Shown here in pieces: positions 11,916 to 22,044 of a stretch of 64,000 nucleotides of DNA (positions within the stretch are counted from its first letter, which is position 1; the number at the start of each line of letters is the position of its first letter). Below the pieces are notes generated by a model. The model was given only the letters and a program-made list of their open reading frames with translations. It ran no database searches and had not been told where the DNA came from. The DNA comes from Symbiodinium natans (Eukaryota; Sar; Dinophyceae; Suessiales; Symbiodiniaceae), in the NCBI GenBank assembly GCA_905221605.1, contig CAJNDS010002229.1, positions 1-64,000 on the forward strand, given 5' to 3'. Made by a program: the position numbers and the translations under genes.

Positions 11916-12330
11916 CAACCCTGGGGCCTTTGGCCTGAAGGTGAACACGCACAATGATGCTTGCGATGAATCGTGCTATACAAGAAGATGTCCCGTCTAT
12001 ATGATGAGCGCGCTTTTGGGGCCCGAGTGCAACACTTGGCCGCACTCCTACTAGCGCCGGGTTTATCTCGACCCACCGGTGTAAAGTCGGCCCAACCCCT
12101 GCGGCACACAGCAAAATAAGCCAGAGGAAGGAAGTCACCCCAGGCGGTGTAAAGTCGGCCCAGCAACAGCGAAACCCGAGGGGCACATAGTTTTTGAGAG
12201 CTTTCGCTCCTTTTTACAACAATGGCACCGGAGCTGTGCACAGTGGGTTGAGAAGCCTTAAAACAGCATTTGTAAGCGGTTTTGAATTGCGAAACTGCAG
12301 GGGGCACATGGTTTTTCGCGATTTTTCCGA
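11916..12330. repeat. Two short diverged direct repeats
   Basis: GGTGTAAAGTCGGCCCA occurs at about 12078 and again at about 12145. GCGAAAC..AG followed by GGGCACAT(A/G)GTTTTT occurs near 12172 and again near 12290. The second pair lies just outside the 3' end of the mobile element and may mark an element border, but I cannot identify terminal inverted repeats. Confidence 0.4.
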
Positions 12331-12435
12331 TCTAATTGCCGCTACTCGGAAAGTTCAAGCAATCTGACGTTCACACACTGTTAAGCTGGCAGTCTTCTTT
12401 ACTCCTTGCGTTCGCAACTGTGAGAATCAACACAC

Positions 12436-12905
12436 TCAGCCAGCACTCTTCCGTGCTCCCTGTGTGCGCAGCTTTGATACACGTGCTTTAGTGAAGACCG
12501 TGCGTTTCTGATGTCTCTTGGAGACACACGCAGCTGGTCTGCGCATTTTCCAATCTCGCACCTTGCGAACTTCACGCAAGCGTTCAGAGGCAAAAGAAAG
12601 TGTAGCCTTAACGAGCGCTCCTTCTTGCGACGAGCACTCGCGACACGACTGCCAGGTATCCTGCGACCAAGGCGATGCTCCTGTCAGCCTCGCCAGCAGC
12701 ATTCTGCTGCTGATCTGACTAAGAGTTGGGCTGCAGTTCGCCACATGATGAGGCAGGATCTTGCACATGCGTAAAATCTTTAATTTCAGGAGCAAAGTGC
12801 TCTGATGGATTTGTCGCGATTGCAAAAACCATGTTTTTACTTCACTGTGCAGCGCCTCATTCGAAGAAGTTCCGGATGGCAATAGTGCAAGAACTCCAGT
12901 GCCTT
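12436..12905 (-). pseudogene. DDE transposase, C-terminal part
   Basis: Minus-strand frame with GTSSNEALHSEVKTWF followed by a helical LLLKLKILRMCKI segment and a basic tail (KRTVFTKARVSKL). In DDE transposases the third acidic residue sits in a helix of this type, so the E in SSNEALH is the candidate catalytic glutamate. It is separated from the upstream part by an intron-like AC/GT-rich stretch (about 12935-13000) and a one-base frame change near 12900. Confidence 0.5.
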
Positions 12906-13000
12906 GGTTCCATGATTATACGTGCGTTCTCCACGTCTCATGGAGCTAAATAAAAAATAAAAAACAAACACCAACGCACACACACACATAAATCTGAAGA

Positions 13001-13430
13001 AAACACGTAATGAATGTCTCCACCGCAGGTTGTTGAGAAGCCATTCAGTTCTGTCTGGATCGGCCGCGCACCAAAGGACGTGTCCAACACGTTGATTAGC
13101 GCCGGTCACCTTTCGATTCATGTCTTCCGGAAACATCGAAGACAGCGCCGCCAGTGCTTCGATAAATTCCAACCTAGATCGAAAGGGCGTTGAGCCGTCC
13201 AGCGTCTCCACGATCTGCTTGGATTTGGCTTTGTTATAGGAGCTATTCTCGATGTGGTTCCTGCGGCTCCTCTCCGCCTGGCTTAGACCGCGCACATCGT
13301 ACCCTGAGTAAAATATATCCCAGTGGTGCGCAGCAAGTGCATGGTCCACCATGTCAAACTTGCGCATGATCTTTCGCAAAAAAATTGCTCCTGGTGTCTT
13401 CTTTCGCCAGGTCGCATACCTGATGAGCAT
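13001..13430 (-). pseudogene. DDE transposase, middle part
   Basis: Continuation of the same reading path: a basic start (TWRKKTPGAIFLRKIMRKFD), then DHALAAHHWDIFYSGYD and RTEWLLNNLRWRHSLR. Helical and charged, without its own domain signature; it lies between the second Asp and the third acidic residue, as insertion regions do in MULE-like and related transposases. The right-hand exon border is probably at CGT|GTGTTTTC near 13006. Confidence 0.45.
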
Positions 13431-13444
13431 AACGTTGTTCTGAA

Positions 13445-14127
13445 TTATTGAGTGCTTCTTGCGGTCATTATCAAAACAACCATCGAATTATAAAAGAAAT
13501 GCTTAGCTTGAATAAGCTTCTCGTACACAATGCACAAGTGAATAGGATCCAGTGCCAAGCATTGCAAGTTCGGCATGATGCGTCGTAGTTCTGCATATAA
13601 TTTGTGGGTGGCATTGTCCGACGCCACGCACTGGACTTGCCTAAGGCCTTCTGCCGGAAGGTGCGTCGCTAAAGCAAGGCAAACCTCCTCTGCTCTTTCA
13701 GACGAAACAGGAATCAACGCGAGGACAGCGCCCGTGCGTCCTCTCACAGAAAGAACTCTTCGCAATGCTGTTTCGTCATCAAAGGGCGCCTGGTTGCGCT
13801 TCTCTCTGCTGGCCCTGTAAGACTCTTGCCCCATGACGCTCATGCAACACTTGATTGTTGCATCGATAGACACATACTCGAACTCTTTTGAACGGCAGAA
13901 TTCGGTCATGATGTCCGCGCAGATCCGCTTCACGCTAGTGGATGTGAAGACGTCCTCGATGATCGGCCACCAGTGCCGCGTATGAGTCGGCAGCAAAGAG
14001 ACGAGCTCAGAGCCAGTTCGAAGGATCGAGCTGGCTATTCGGATCTTAGCCTTATCTGAAAAATAAATTTCGAGTAGCTTCGTACATGTGCACATGCGAT
14101 CATGCACATTCCGTACGAAGCATGCCC

Positions 14128-14220
<93 letters not shown>

Positions 14221-14625
14221 CAACAAAAGACCCATATGTAGATCCAAGAGCCTCGTTGCATTTGGCATAACAAAGAAGTAGTTCCCGGTACACTAAGTCT
14301 GCGAAATCCCACGTGTAGTGAAGATTGCGGACTCGACGAACTACTTCAGATTGGATCAGAGCTTCCAAGTTCCAGAATTCAGGGCCGTGACCTGTGAAGA
14401 CCAACCGGATCTTTTTGTCGATGTAATTGTTGGTGCCGGCGATCTTCGGAATAACCGTCTTGCCCAGTATCTCAGCGCTTCGCTGCAGGTAATTGCCTGC
14501 AGCATTTTGTCTAATTTGATCGCTGTCGAACAGGGCACAGCAAACTTTGAGCTGTTTGGTGCCGCTGCAGACGTACTGTCGTGCTGACGTGTGATAATTC
14601 TGAACATGCCGGTGGACTCGCCAAG
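13445..14625 (-). pseudogene. Zinc-finger linker and DDE transposase core
   Basis: After a finger-like segment (RCLLCPFRRF, then RVHRHVQNYH, in frames one base apart near 14620) the path reads YVCSGTKQLKVCCALFDSDQ and then a transposase core. The first candidate Asp is in EYVSIDATIKCC and the second in CVASDNATHKLY, followed by LALDPIHLCIVYEKL. Spacing and hydrophobic strands fit an RNase-H fold. A (TTA)n run inside is probably intronic: a clean acceptor TTTATTTTTCAG precedes GATAAG-like coding sequence at about 14056. Confidence 0.55.
14128..14222. repeat. (TTA)n microsatellite within the transposase
   Basis: About 30 uninterrupted TTA/TAA triplets. It translates as poly-Asn in frame with the transposase, but a polypyrimidine acceptor lies just downstream on the minus strand, so it most likely sits in an intron. 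The donor could be at AACGAG|GC or nearby; I cannot fix it. Confidence 0.8.
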
Positions 14626-14689
14626 GTTTTTGAAAAACGACGAAATGGGCACAACAGGCATCGATGATGCTGCTTGGCAGAGATCTTCT

Positions 14690-15627
14690 TGAGAAAATCT
14701 TCTACTTCTTGTTGCATGTGCGCAAGTAGAACATCGCCAGCATGCACGCTTGACTCGTCCTGATCTGCGTCATCCGGCAAAGCGCATTCGTCATCTGTGC
14801 CCGTTTCCGGAGCTTGGCACTCCACGCGTCTGTGTAAAAGCTCTTGCCACTCCGAGTTTACCTCACCGGCTCCAGCGTGAAGGCTGAGCAGGACCTCATT
14901 CGCCTGAGCTCCTTTGCTGTCTGCTTCTTCTTCTGCAGGAGGACCAGGATAAATTCTGAAAGTAACTAATGTAGCAGAATCAAGAGCCTTGTGCGTATAC
15001 TCCTGTAGTTCCAAGGTCGTTAAGACCGTTTTCGATTTTTGGTCCCAGACGTCCACCGACAAGTCGTCGCGCACATGAAAGGCGATGCCGTGTGGATTGC
15101 CATCATTTTCCATATGCACAATGTAGTTCCCTGGTTCTTTCACTGTCACACCATACTCAGGCGCGGCGTTGATGCGGAGCTCTTTAAACAAATATCCATA
15201 GCATCGGGAGCCAGCGATATTTGCCTCAGCATTTTTGTGATTCTCTTTCGAAATACAATGCAGAATGTCGTCCAGTTTCTGGGGCATCAAACGTGCCAAA
15301 GCTAGAGGAATGCAGTTCCCACGCTGCAGCAAAATGTCGTTGATGTCCCTCTCGGAACACTCACCAGTTGCTCGACAATATTCTCTGAAAAAAAGGTGCT
15401 GCTTCTCGACCACAACGACCTGGAAACCTGTTTTCTCCTTAATGGCAGCGGCGGCTTCCTCGCACAAAGTGGTCGAGGTTACTTCTTCAGGTAAGCCTCC
15501 CACGCGGACGCCATCGAAATGCAAGGAAATATGTTGAATGCGATGTTGCCGAAGTGACATTTCCCAGGATTCGAGAACGTAGTCTTCCACCGCTGCATAC
15601 AAGTAAAACAACGTTGAAGCCGCAGGA
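14690..15627 (-). pseudogene. Polymerase palm-like and cysteine-peptidase-like regions
   Basis: The frame opens with YLYAAVEDYVLESWEM and QHISLHFDGVRVGG, where HFDG resembles the acidic palm motif of DNA polymerases, though I cannot assign a family with certainty. About 90 residues later comes LLQRGNCIPLALARLM, and after it HGIAFHVRDDLSVDVWD. Cys followed at that distance by His and an acidic residue is the order of papain/OTU-fold peptidases; the Cys in GNCIP would be the nucleophile. A Glu/Asp-rich linker then leads to the zinc finger. Upstream, an A7 run puts this frame out of register with the preceding part. Confidence 0.4.
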
Positions 15628-15634
15628 TTTTTTT

Positions 15635-16433
15635 CTCAGGAAGACTTTGAACACAGGCGTGAACTTCAGGAAGAAGAGAACAAGCTAGCCATCGGAGATA
15701 TATTGCCGCGCGCTGGAAACCTTGAATGAACTGGTTATTGGCCAGAGAGATTGGAACGCCACGTCCGAAAAGAATTTGCTGCAGCAAGCGCTTGCCTTCT
15801 GGAAGACTTACTTTCAGCTCCTGTCTGCAAATGCCAGCGCGATCCCGTGCGCAGCGATCAATGATCTCCAGGACATCTGCGCGCAGACATTTGTTTTGGT
15901 CGAGCTTGTGTAGAAGTTGCGACAGTAAGCAGAATATGGAGTTCTCAATATCCAGATCATGTGTGTCTGGACACAGAATCCGCTGCACTCGTCGTGAACC
16001 GCACTGAGCTCCTGCGTCCCGAGCATATGCTCTTGTGCGCAGGAGATCTTGAAAGCACCTCTCGTAGCGAACCCTCACGATTTTGGAAACTGCAGCATCA
16101 GATGAAGTTGGCCCGGCGGCGGAAGCAGGAACTTCTTGCGAAAGATGTGAGGATGACGCAGGACTCTTGCCGATTCTTCGTCTCTTCATTGGTTGCGATG
16201 ACTTTGGCGTCTCCGCTTGCGTCATGAGCCGACTCAAGGTTTTTTCACCGCTGTGAATCTTTTTGATCAAGTTCTCGCAGTCGGCAATCTTTTCCAATCG
16301 GCTTGCTTCTGGTTTTCCAGCTTTTCCAGTATGCTTGTTGGCGCGGACAGCGAGATCAAAGTGCTGGAGCATCGTGGCGACGTTAGCTTCTCTGTCCGCG
16401 TTGCCGATGGCGTACTTCCTGAGAGCCTCAAAT
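15635..16433 (-). pseudogene. Polymerase-like fingers region
   Basis: Frame with EKIADCENLIKKIHSGEKTL, a basic linker (MKRRRIGKSP), then LPEGKRLLQQILFGRG and FQRAAIYLRWLACSLLPEVH. The order (helix, KxLLxxxLFGG-like turn, helix with LRWLA) and the continuation into the palm-like segment suggest a polymerase, perhaps distantly family A, but no diagnostic motif is intact enough for a firm call. It joins the helicase tail across a one-base frame change at about 16434 (GATTTGAGGCTC). Confidence 0.35.
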
Positions 16434-16434
16434 C

Positions 16435-17380
16435 ATGTACTTCTTGATGAGAAACTTCATTGCTTTCAGCAAACTTTGTCATGATACCTGAGAGAGATGT
16501 CTGCACCAAAACACACGGCACGGCAGCATCCTTGTACTTGTCGCTCTTCACGTTCGCCTCCATCAAAAGCTTGTGCTGCAGAAGACTGTCCCAGATCTTT
16601 TCCTTGCTCATCTCTGCAGGATAAACTGCTGGCAGTTTGAAATATTTCCACATGCCTTTGGTAATGACGGTCTTCTTGTTGTCCATACAGTATTCTTGTA
16701 TGGCCAGGAGAACGTGCTTGAGCTTCTCCAACAATGCAGGTCGGCTTGTGGCTCGGCGGTACGTTTGCGTGCCTTCAGTCCGCATGCTTCTCGCATGCGA
16801 TCTTCTGTGAGCGGCTTGGAAGCATATGCTTCAATCATGTTGCGGCACGACTCCGCGCTTTCCGAGACCTCGAAAGCGTGTTGTAATCGTAGAGCCGCTG
16901 CTATGCAAGGGTCACTCCTCAAAAAATCTTTTAATCCATCATCTTTTCGGAAGTAGCCATCTTGATGCGCGTCTGGATAGTGATTGTCAATGATGTTTCC
17001 TTCAATGAAGCGTGCTTTCGGTTCCCAAACAAGTCCACGTCTGAGAGCAGAGTAGAAATTTTTCTCACTGACGCCCGTGAATTTGATCATGCTGTTGACT
17101 TCATACCTTTTCCAGGCAACCAGCTCGATCATTCTTGTCTCGTAGCCATAAGGCCTGCGGCCGGCGATGCCATCCGCCGACATCGTCTTCTTGAACAGGT
17201 CCTCCCGCATTTTGCGGCAATTTTCAGGCTTTTCTTGGGCTGTCAAGATAAAGCAGCCTGCGGCTTGTTCCACCTGTTTGCGCATCTCAGTCTCGTCATA
17301 CCAAATCTGTGGATCTATGAACTTGTGATTTGGCTTGTAGACGGCATCGAGGTGCGAACTGTAGAGAGACTGTCCAACTC
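16435..17380 (-). pseudogene. SF3/D5-like helicase, C-terminal exon
   Basis: Begins at the acceptor CCAG|GAGTTGGACAG, completing a P-loop that reads SPGGVGQS across the splice; note Gln where Lys is usual in Walker A. Downstream are ILTAQEKPENCRKMREDL (Walker B-like strand region), KTMSADGIAGRRPYGYETRM and MIELVAWKRYEVNSMIKF, ending with KDFLRSDPCIAAALRLQHAF. These fit an AAA+ SF3 helicase as in D5-like primase-helicases. The linker after GLKARKRTA changes frame near 16770, then continues PALLEKLKHVLLAIQEYC. Confidence 0.55.
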
Positions 17381-17532
17381 CTGGCACACGTGATTTCTGT
17401 TAGTCGGAATGATTAACATGCATTTGTCGACGTTATCAGAGTCCAGACTCTTCTAGAATGACGCAGGCGTTCGGACACTGAACATCTAGAATTGATTGCG
17501 TTGTAGTCGATAGTCATTAGCAAATCAGGAGC

Positions 17533-17617
17533 CTCCAGGGCTGACACCAATGAAGCCGCGCACAATGTTCTCGCCCCGCTTTGCCAAGGCGAGGGCTGCT
17601 TGATTGCACGCAAACAC
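17533..17617 (-). pseudogene. Helicase small exon with P-loop start
   Basis: An 85-bp exon hidden between two longer frames. It follows TTTCAG| and encodes VFACNQAALALAKRGENI, then VRGFIGVSPGG, ending at a GC donor (GGAG|GCTCCTGA). Joined to 17380 it restores the P-loop in frame. The upstream intron (17618-17697) and downstream intron (17381-17532) both read GC-AG, as is common in dinoflagellates. Confidence 0.6.
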
Positions 17618-17697
17618 CTGAAACTCGCTGAAATCAGGAAAGCTAGTGCTATTAGGATTTGTATTTAAAAACTAAACAAGTTCCAGATAATCGCTGC

Positions 17698-18600
17698 ATC
17701 CCAAGCTGCCTCGTTGTTCAACCAGAAGGTTTCGCTGTAAAATTGTTCGAGTCTTTCCTGCGCAGCCTTCAGAACTGGATCGTGCATGCTGCGGAGAAGC
17801 CGGTGTGGGACATGCAGGTAGAGGTTGTCACTTGGCTGACCTGCAACGAAAGTACAATTTTCGCCAGGGGTCTTGTCGTATACAACAGCACAATCAGCGT
17901 AAGCGATCCCAGATGTGCGATGTTGGGGACTGTTGCACCATTCCACCACCAAATTGAAAATCTTGTCTTCCAAAAGCTTGATCTGCAGCATGCTACATGC
18001 TCTCGTCAGAGAGTCTGCAGTGCCCTGGCAGCGGCTACCGCTCTCATCCGCTTCCATGGACTCGCCTTGTGCAACGACCTCTTCACCGATCATGGATCTT
18101 CCTCGGCGAGCTCGCGAAGGAATGTGACCCCTCGCAGCATCTTCGCAGCTGTTCAAAAGAGAAACAGGGCCGTTGTGTTCAAGCAAAAGCCTCTGGACTT
18201 CATTCAGAAGATGCTCGTCCGTGGTTAATCGCGCAGCTCCCATTAGTCTAAAAAGGCCTTCGAGATGCAAGAAGAAATTCTTACATCTCGCAAGAGTACT
18301 TTGCGGTGGCACGCCTCGGTGAAGGCGAAAGGCTCCGTCGAGATAAAAGTAAATGTTGCCGTCGTGGCAACGCAAGTGTGCATTTCCTTCCACGACCCAT
18401 AAAAGCATAACCAATTCTCGAACATGCAAATCCGTCAGGCGAAGTCGATACACTGCCAAAGCACCTGTAACAACACGGAGCAGCTTCTCGTCCATGTCTG
18501 GAAAACGTGTCTGGACTGATGCCCTAATGCGGTCAACGTACTCAGGAATAGTCGGCTCAGATGAGGCAGGTCGAGGCAGAAAAACTGCAATATCCTGCAA
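17698..18600 (-). pseudogene. SF3/D5-like helicase, N-terminal exon
   Basis: About 300 residues, from IAVFLPRPASSEPTIPEYVD to FYSETFWLNNEAAWD, where a GC donor (GAT|GCAGCG) ends the exon. The stretch before it contains YFYLDGAFRLHRGVPP and DKIFNLVVEWCNSPQHRTSG. The region just before the P-loop matches the domain that precedes the ATPase in D5-like helicases. No primase active site is visible; if one existed it would lie upstream, in the sequence now replaced by CCCTAAA repeats. Confidence 0.5.
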
Positions 18601-18635
18601 GCAGCTTTCTGAAGGGCTTGTCTGACTTCTATACC

Positions 18636-18730
18636 TAAACCCTGGACCCTAAACCCTAAACCCTAGACCCTAGACCCTAGACCCTAAGCCCTAAACCCTA
18701 AACCCTAAACCCTAAGCCCTAAACCCTAAA
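18636..18730. repeat. Interstitial CCCTAAA tract
   Basis: Thirteen or so units of CCCTAAA with CCCTAGA and CCCTAAG variants, abutting the broken end of the mobile element. Confidence 0.95.
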
Positions 18731-18972
18731 AACTTCGGCAGCCTGCAGGGATTGCGACTCGGCTCGCCCCGGACGCCACACCAGGGCCTTGCTAGCATAC
18801 CACTTTAAAGGCCCTTGTGGCCAATCACGTGCCCACTCACGAGCGAAGCGGACAGGCCCCAACTCCACCTGGCACGATTGAGACTTCGCATAACATCGGT
18901 CAGACATACGGCAGCACTCCTGTGCCCGCCAAGGTCTACATCCGACATCCCAAAGGGTGTGTTTCAGCATTC
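18731..18972 (-). other. Exon-like island between CCCTAAA tracts
   Basis: An 83-codon minus-strand frame. Within it a clean acceptor GGCGGGCACAG| (exon start 18919) opens ECCRMSDRCYAKSQSCQ, which can end at CAG|GTGGAG (about 18869). No family recognised. It could be an exon of the gene that hosts the neighbouring tracts as introns. Confidence 0.35.
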
Positions 18973-19009
18973 GGATCCCTAAACCCTAAACCCTAAACCC
19001 TAAACCCAG

Positions 19010-19195
19010 AAACAGCGTACACCTTCCGGCAGTCGGCCAGACTTCAGCGGCCGGGATACTCGGAAGCCGGCCCCAGCCTCGCTCTGTTACAGGGATTGTC
19101 AGGGATTCCTCCTACAAAAGGGGGGGCCCAAGGGGGGGGAACTGCAAACGTGCACTTCGCTCAGCCCGGGCGTTGATTTCGAACCTTTGAAGCGC
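19010..19195 (-). other. Exon-like island with GT donor
   Basis: Minus-strand segment AG|GCTGGGGCC to GAAG|GTGTACG encodes AGAGFRVSRPLKSGRLPE. Borders fit a dinoflagellate exon (AG|G in front, GT behind). Function unknown. CCCTAAA runs on its left (18975-19010) and TTTAGGG on its right (19195-19275). Confidence 0.3.
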
Positions 19196-19500
19196 AGGGT
19201 TTAGGGTCTAGGCTTTAGGGTTTAGGGTTTAGGGTCTAGGCTTTAGGGTTTAGGGTTTAGGGTTTAGGGTTTAGGGGTTCCATGCGAGGCTTGTAGGTGG
19301 CTTCAGGGTTTAAGGAGTACAAGGAGGGGCACCCCCCTAGTTCTAAGTAGAGTTATAAGGGCCCTAAGTTAGGTTACACGGATCCTAAGTTAGGTTATAA
19401 GTATACAATTATAAGGACCCTAAGTTAGGTTATAAGGATCCTGAATTATAGGTGATAAAAATAGAACCTTAAACCCTAAACCCTTTCACCAAGAGTAGGG
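19196..19500. repeat. TTTAGGG tract and AAGTTAGGTTATAAGGATCC repeats
   Basis: 19196-19275 is telomere-type TTTAGGG with TCTAGGC variants. 19335-19455 holds four to five copies of CCTAAGTTAGGTTATAAGGA with small changes. CCCTAAACCC follows at 19470. Confidence 0.8.
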
Positions 19501-19554
19501 CACAAACGAGCGCCCGCGCCACTTGAGGAACTTCCGGGCCTTGCGCTGTCTTTC

Positions 19555-19760
19555 TTTTTCTTTCTTTTTGTTTTCTCTCTCTCTCTCTCTCTCTATCTCT
19601 TTCTCTTTCTCTCTTTTGGTGTTGCGTCAAGCTGAGGCTTGCACGCGCTTCACCACCTTTTTGAACACTTTCTTGTAGTGGTACGGCAGTACCTTGCGCG
19701 GTTTTTTTTGGTTTATCTCTTTTTTTTTTTTTTCTCTAGCTGTCTCCTGTTCTCTCTCTT
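19555..19760. repeat. (CT)n and T-rich tracts
   Basis: TTTCTTTCTTTTTCTTTC grading into CTCTCT at 19575-19615 and a poly-T run near 19720. Between them is a short unique piece. Confidence 0.8.
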
Positions 19761-19761
19761 T

Positions 19762-20062
19762 CTACCTTTGTCTACGTCTCTGAGAAGCACAGGCCGTCGC
19801 GGGCACGTGGATCTCTTCCTCAGCGAAGAGCTCCTGGGTTTCATTGAAAAACACAGTGGCTCTGAGGCTGCAAAAACACAATGGCTTTGAGGCTGCTGGG
19901 CGGCCCGCCATCAGCAGGGGCTCCCGGATCTCGGCATACCGCAAGCCCCGGTGGTAGCATCGCGGGAGCTGGCGAGCACATGAGCGTATATCGCTTTTCA
20001 AGTGTTTCAGTCGCTTTACAGGGTTTTGGGCATTCGATGCGGGTGCCTTGGCCATGATCCAT
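19762..20062 (-). CDS. Hypothetical exon, unknown function
   Basis: Minus-strand frame of about 100 codons. The part MAKAPASNAQNPVKRLKHLK through RSCARQLPRCYHRGLRYAEI to EPLLMAGRPAASKPLCF looks protein-like (basic, helical, no low complexity). A Met codon at about 20056 fits a start but could be internal. No domain recognised, and the C-terminal third is less convincing. Confidence 0.3.
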
Positions 20063-20109
20063 GGAGGAGGATACACCGGCTCTCGCGGCACAAAGTCCAA
20101 GCAGGTCGA

Positions 20110-21100
20110 CGTGCCGGTATCCTGAGGGGTTAAGTCACATCTTTACGTGTGAAGTCACACCTCCCCATTGACACGCGGCTCAAGTGAAATCACATCACAC
20201 CGCGTAAAGTCGCATCACAGAAACATATGTTGAAGCCATTCCCCCAATGTGCACGCGCCACACGCGCATGTTCTCGACACACATGCGAAATACGCACTTG
20301 TCATCGCACGCTTGTGCTCCCTTCTCATGTAGGCACTCCACGGACTCCGTGCCTGGAAGGTACAGCCGCTCTTGACATCAAAATTTACAAATGGCATAAG
20401 ACTTTGGGCTGCGAGCGGGCGTCCAGAGGCAGTTCCCCGAAGGCACAGCGGTGTTCCCGCGCCACGTTTTCGAAATCATTTCGGACTTCACACGACCGTA
20501 CCCTCGAGATGGCCGCTGTCATCAGAGCCTGTGCCCCGCAAGGCACAGGCTCTTTTTCTTGAAGAATGCAGCTAGATTACAGGCAGCCTTCACACCACCA
20601 CACCCTTGAGATACTGTTCCAAGTACCCCAAAAAAGATCTTCACACAGTGGCCCCGCCGCAGGGCACAATCTCTTTTTTATGAACCGAGCCAGCTTACAG
20701 GGAGCCTATGTCATCATGCAGCGACATTCGTCCAGATGTCCCGGGCGCCAAACAGTGCGACGGAGACTGTGGTTTAAGAGGCTGACCTGCCACGCAGAAA
20801 GCTCCGGCAACAAATCGGTAAGTTACCCGACCGAAGCCCAGCCCACTAAGGCACAAAGACGACTAACGACATATATGCCAAAGAGAGCGCAAGTTCTATT
20901 TCAGGGTTTGTGGCCTTTCCCGAGTAGCACGCCCGCACAAGCCATCTGAGAACATAGCCCATGTGACATGGTATCACAGTTTTGCAGCGTTCCCCGAGGG
21001 CACAGCGGGATTGGGACAACTTCCGTCTTGCGAGACAACTTCTACATCTACTCATGTACATGACTGTCTCTAACGGCTGAGCCAGCTGCTTTGCGGGCCG
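20110..21100. other. Diverged tandem repeats, no gene seen
   Basis: 20420-21010 contains two or three diverged copies of a unit of about 115-150 bp: compare GGCACAGGCTCTTTTTCTTG with GGCACAATCTCTTTTTTATG and the following TTACAGG(C/G)AGCCT. The short stretch at 20130-20220 has repeats of AAGTCACA. The 60-130 codon frames here look like shadows. Confidence 0.45.
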
Positions 21101-21640
21101 CCATCCTTCTCTCGCCTTGGAGGTTGCTTTTCTGCGTTAAAGGTTTTGTTTTGTCTCATGCTCATGCGAGAACGAAAATCCGAGAAGCCGACACACACAG
21201 AGGAGAGAGCAAGAAAGAGCCCGGAGCCAAAAGAAAAATGCTGCGAAGCAGAGGTGAGACGGTTACTATCTGCACTCCCCTCATACTCTCCCTGCACTCT
21301 CCCTCTTCTCAGTCTACCCTCTACAATCTTTATCCTCAAAGCTTCAGACTGAGGACAGAAATTCAATCATGCCAGAATCTGAAGCTTCCGTACTTTCAAC
21401 ATCTTAGTTAGATACTGAGAACTGAATGCCTCTTCTCAAGGCAAGCTGTTCCGATGGTCGCTTCACCAAACGAGATGCCGTCCCGACACGTGCCGGAGCG
21501 CTCACAGGTCTTTCAGTCCATATCACGATTATGAAAGATCAACGAAAATAAATGTATATATATCCGAGATTATGCAAACGTAAAACTTGGCCCACAGAGT
21601 CAGAAAAGACATTGTGCTGGAGTGAGGATATAGCAAAGTT
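21101..21640. other. Nothing recognised
   Basis: Unique sequence. Frames of about 100 codons occur on both strands at 21070-21411 but neither looks more like protein than the other and no exon borders stand out. Confidence 0.35.
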
Positions 21641-21643
21641 ACC

Positions 21644-21930
21644 TCCGACCCCCGGCACGGGAGGGGCGTCAATGGACATTTCCTCCCTCCCCAGCCATCT
21701 CCACCCTTTTTGCCCAGAGCCCATCACCATTGCCACCCTTCCCCCTCATATATAATATATTTATGTAAAAGGGACCTTTAGGGTGTTGTTGTGTGTATGT
21801 AATCCGACCCCCGGCACGGGGGAGGCGTCAGTCAAGAATCCCTCCCTCCCCAGCCATCTCCGGCACCTTCACCCCTTTTTGCCTTCGAGCCCATAACCAC
21901 TGCCACCCCCTCCCGCGCACTACTCCTGCT
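21644..21930. repeat. Duplicated 110-bp unit
   Basis: CCGACCCCCGGCACGGGAGG followed by GGCGTCA, CCTCCCTCCCCAGCCATCTCC, CCTTTTTGCC and GAGCCCAT(C)AC occurs at 21646-21745 and again at 21806-21926. Between the copies are a TATATAATATAT run and GGGACCTTTAGGGTG. Confidence 0.75.
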
Positions 21931-22044
21931 TGAGATATAGCAAAAAAATAAAAGATCTCTAATGTGGATAGATTCGAAGTAAAGTTTCTTTTTCGAATTC
22001 TGATTGAAGCCTGTGAAGACTAGAAATAAACAAATGACTAGGCT

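Larger units (their letters stand above)
12331..18640 (-). mobile_element. Decayed multi-enzyme DNA element
   Basis: One minus-strand reading path of about 6 kb runs helicase, polymerase-like region, cysteine-peptidase-like region, zinc finger, DDE transposase. The domains follow each other without start codons or spacers, so the ancestor was probably one polyprotein. At least five single-step frame changes break it (about 16770, 16434, 15628-15634, 14620 and 12900), one of them in an A7 run, so it is a relic unless those are assembly indels. Two helicase introns are GC-AG. Its 5' end runs into CCCTAAA repeats at 18640; no terminal inverted repeat or target-site duplication was found. The architecture recalls self-replicating elements such as Polintons, but the transposase is DDE type and I see no capsid genes. 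Confidence 0.6.

Noticed and set aside
13445-14270. Poly-Asn, poly-Leu and poly-Ile frames
   Set aside because: They translate a TTA microsatellite, probably inside a transposase intron; only the flanking sequence is treated as coding.
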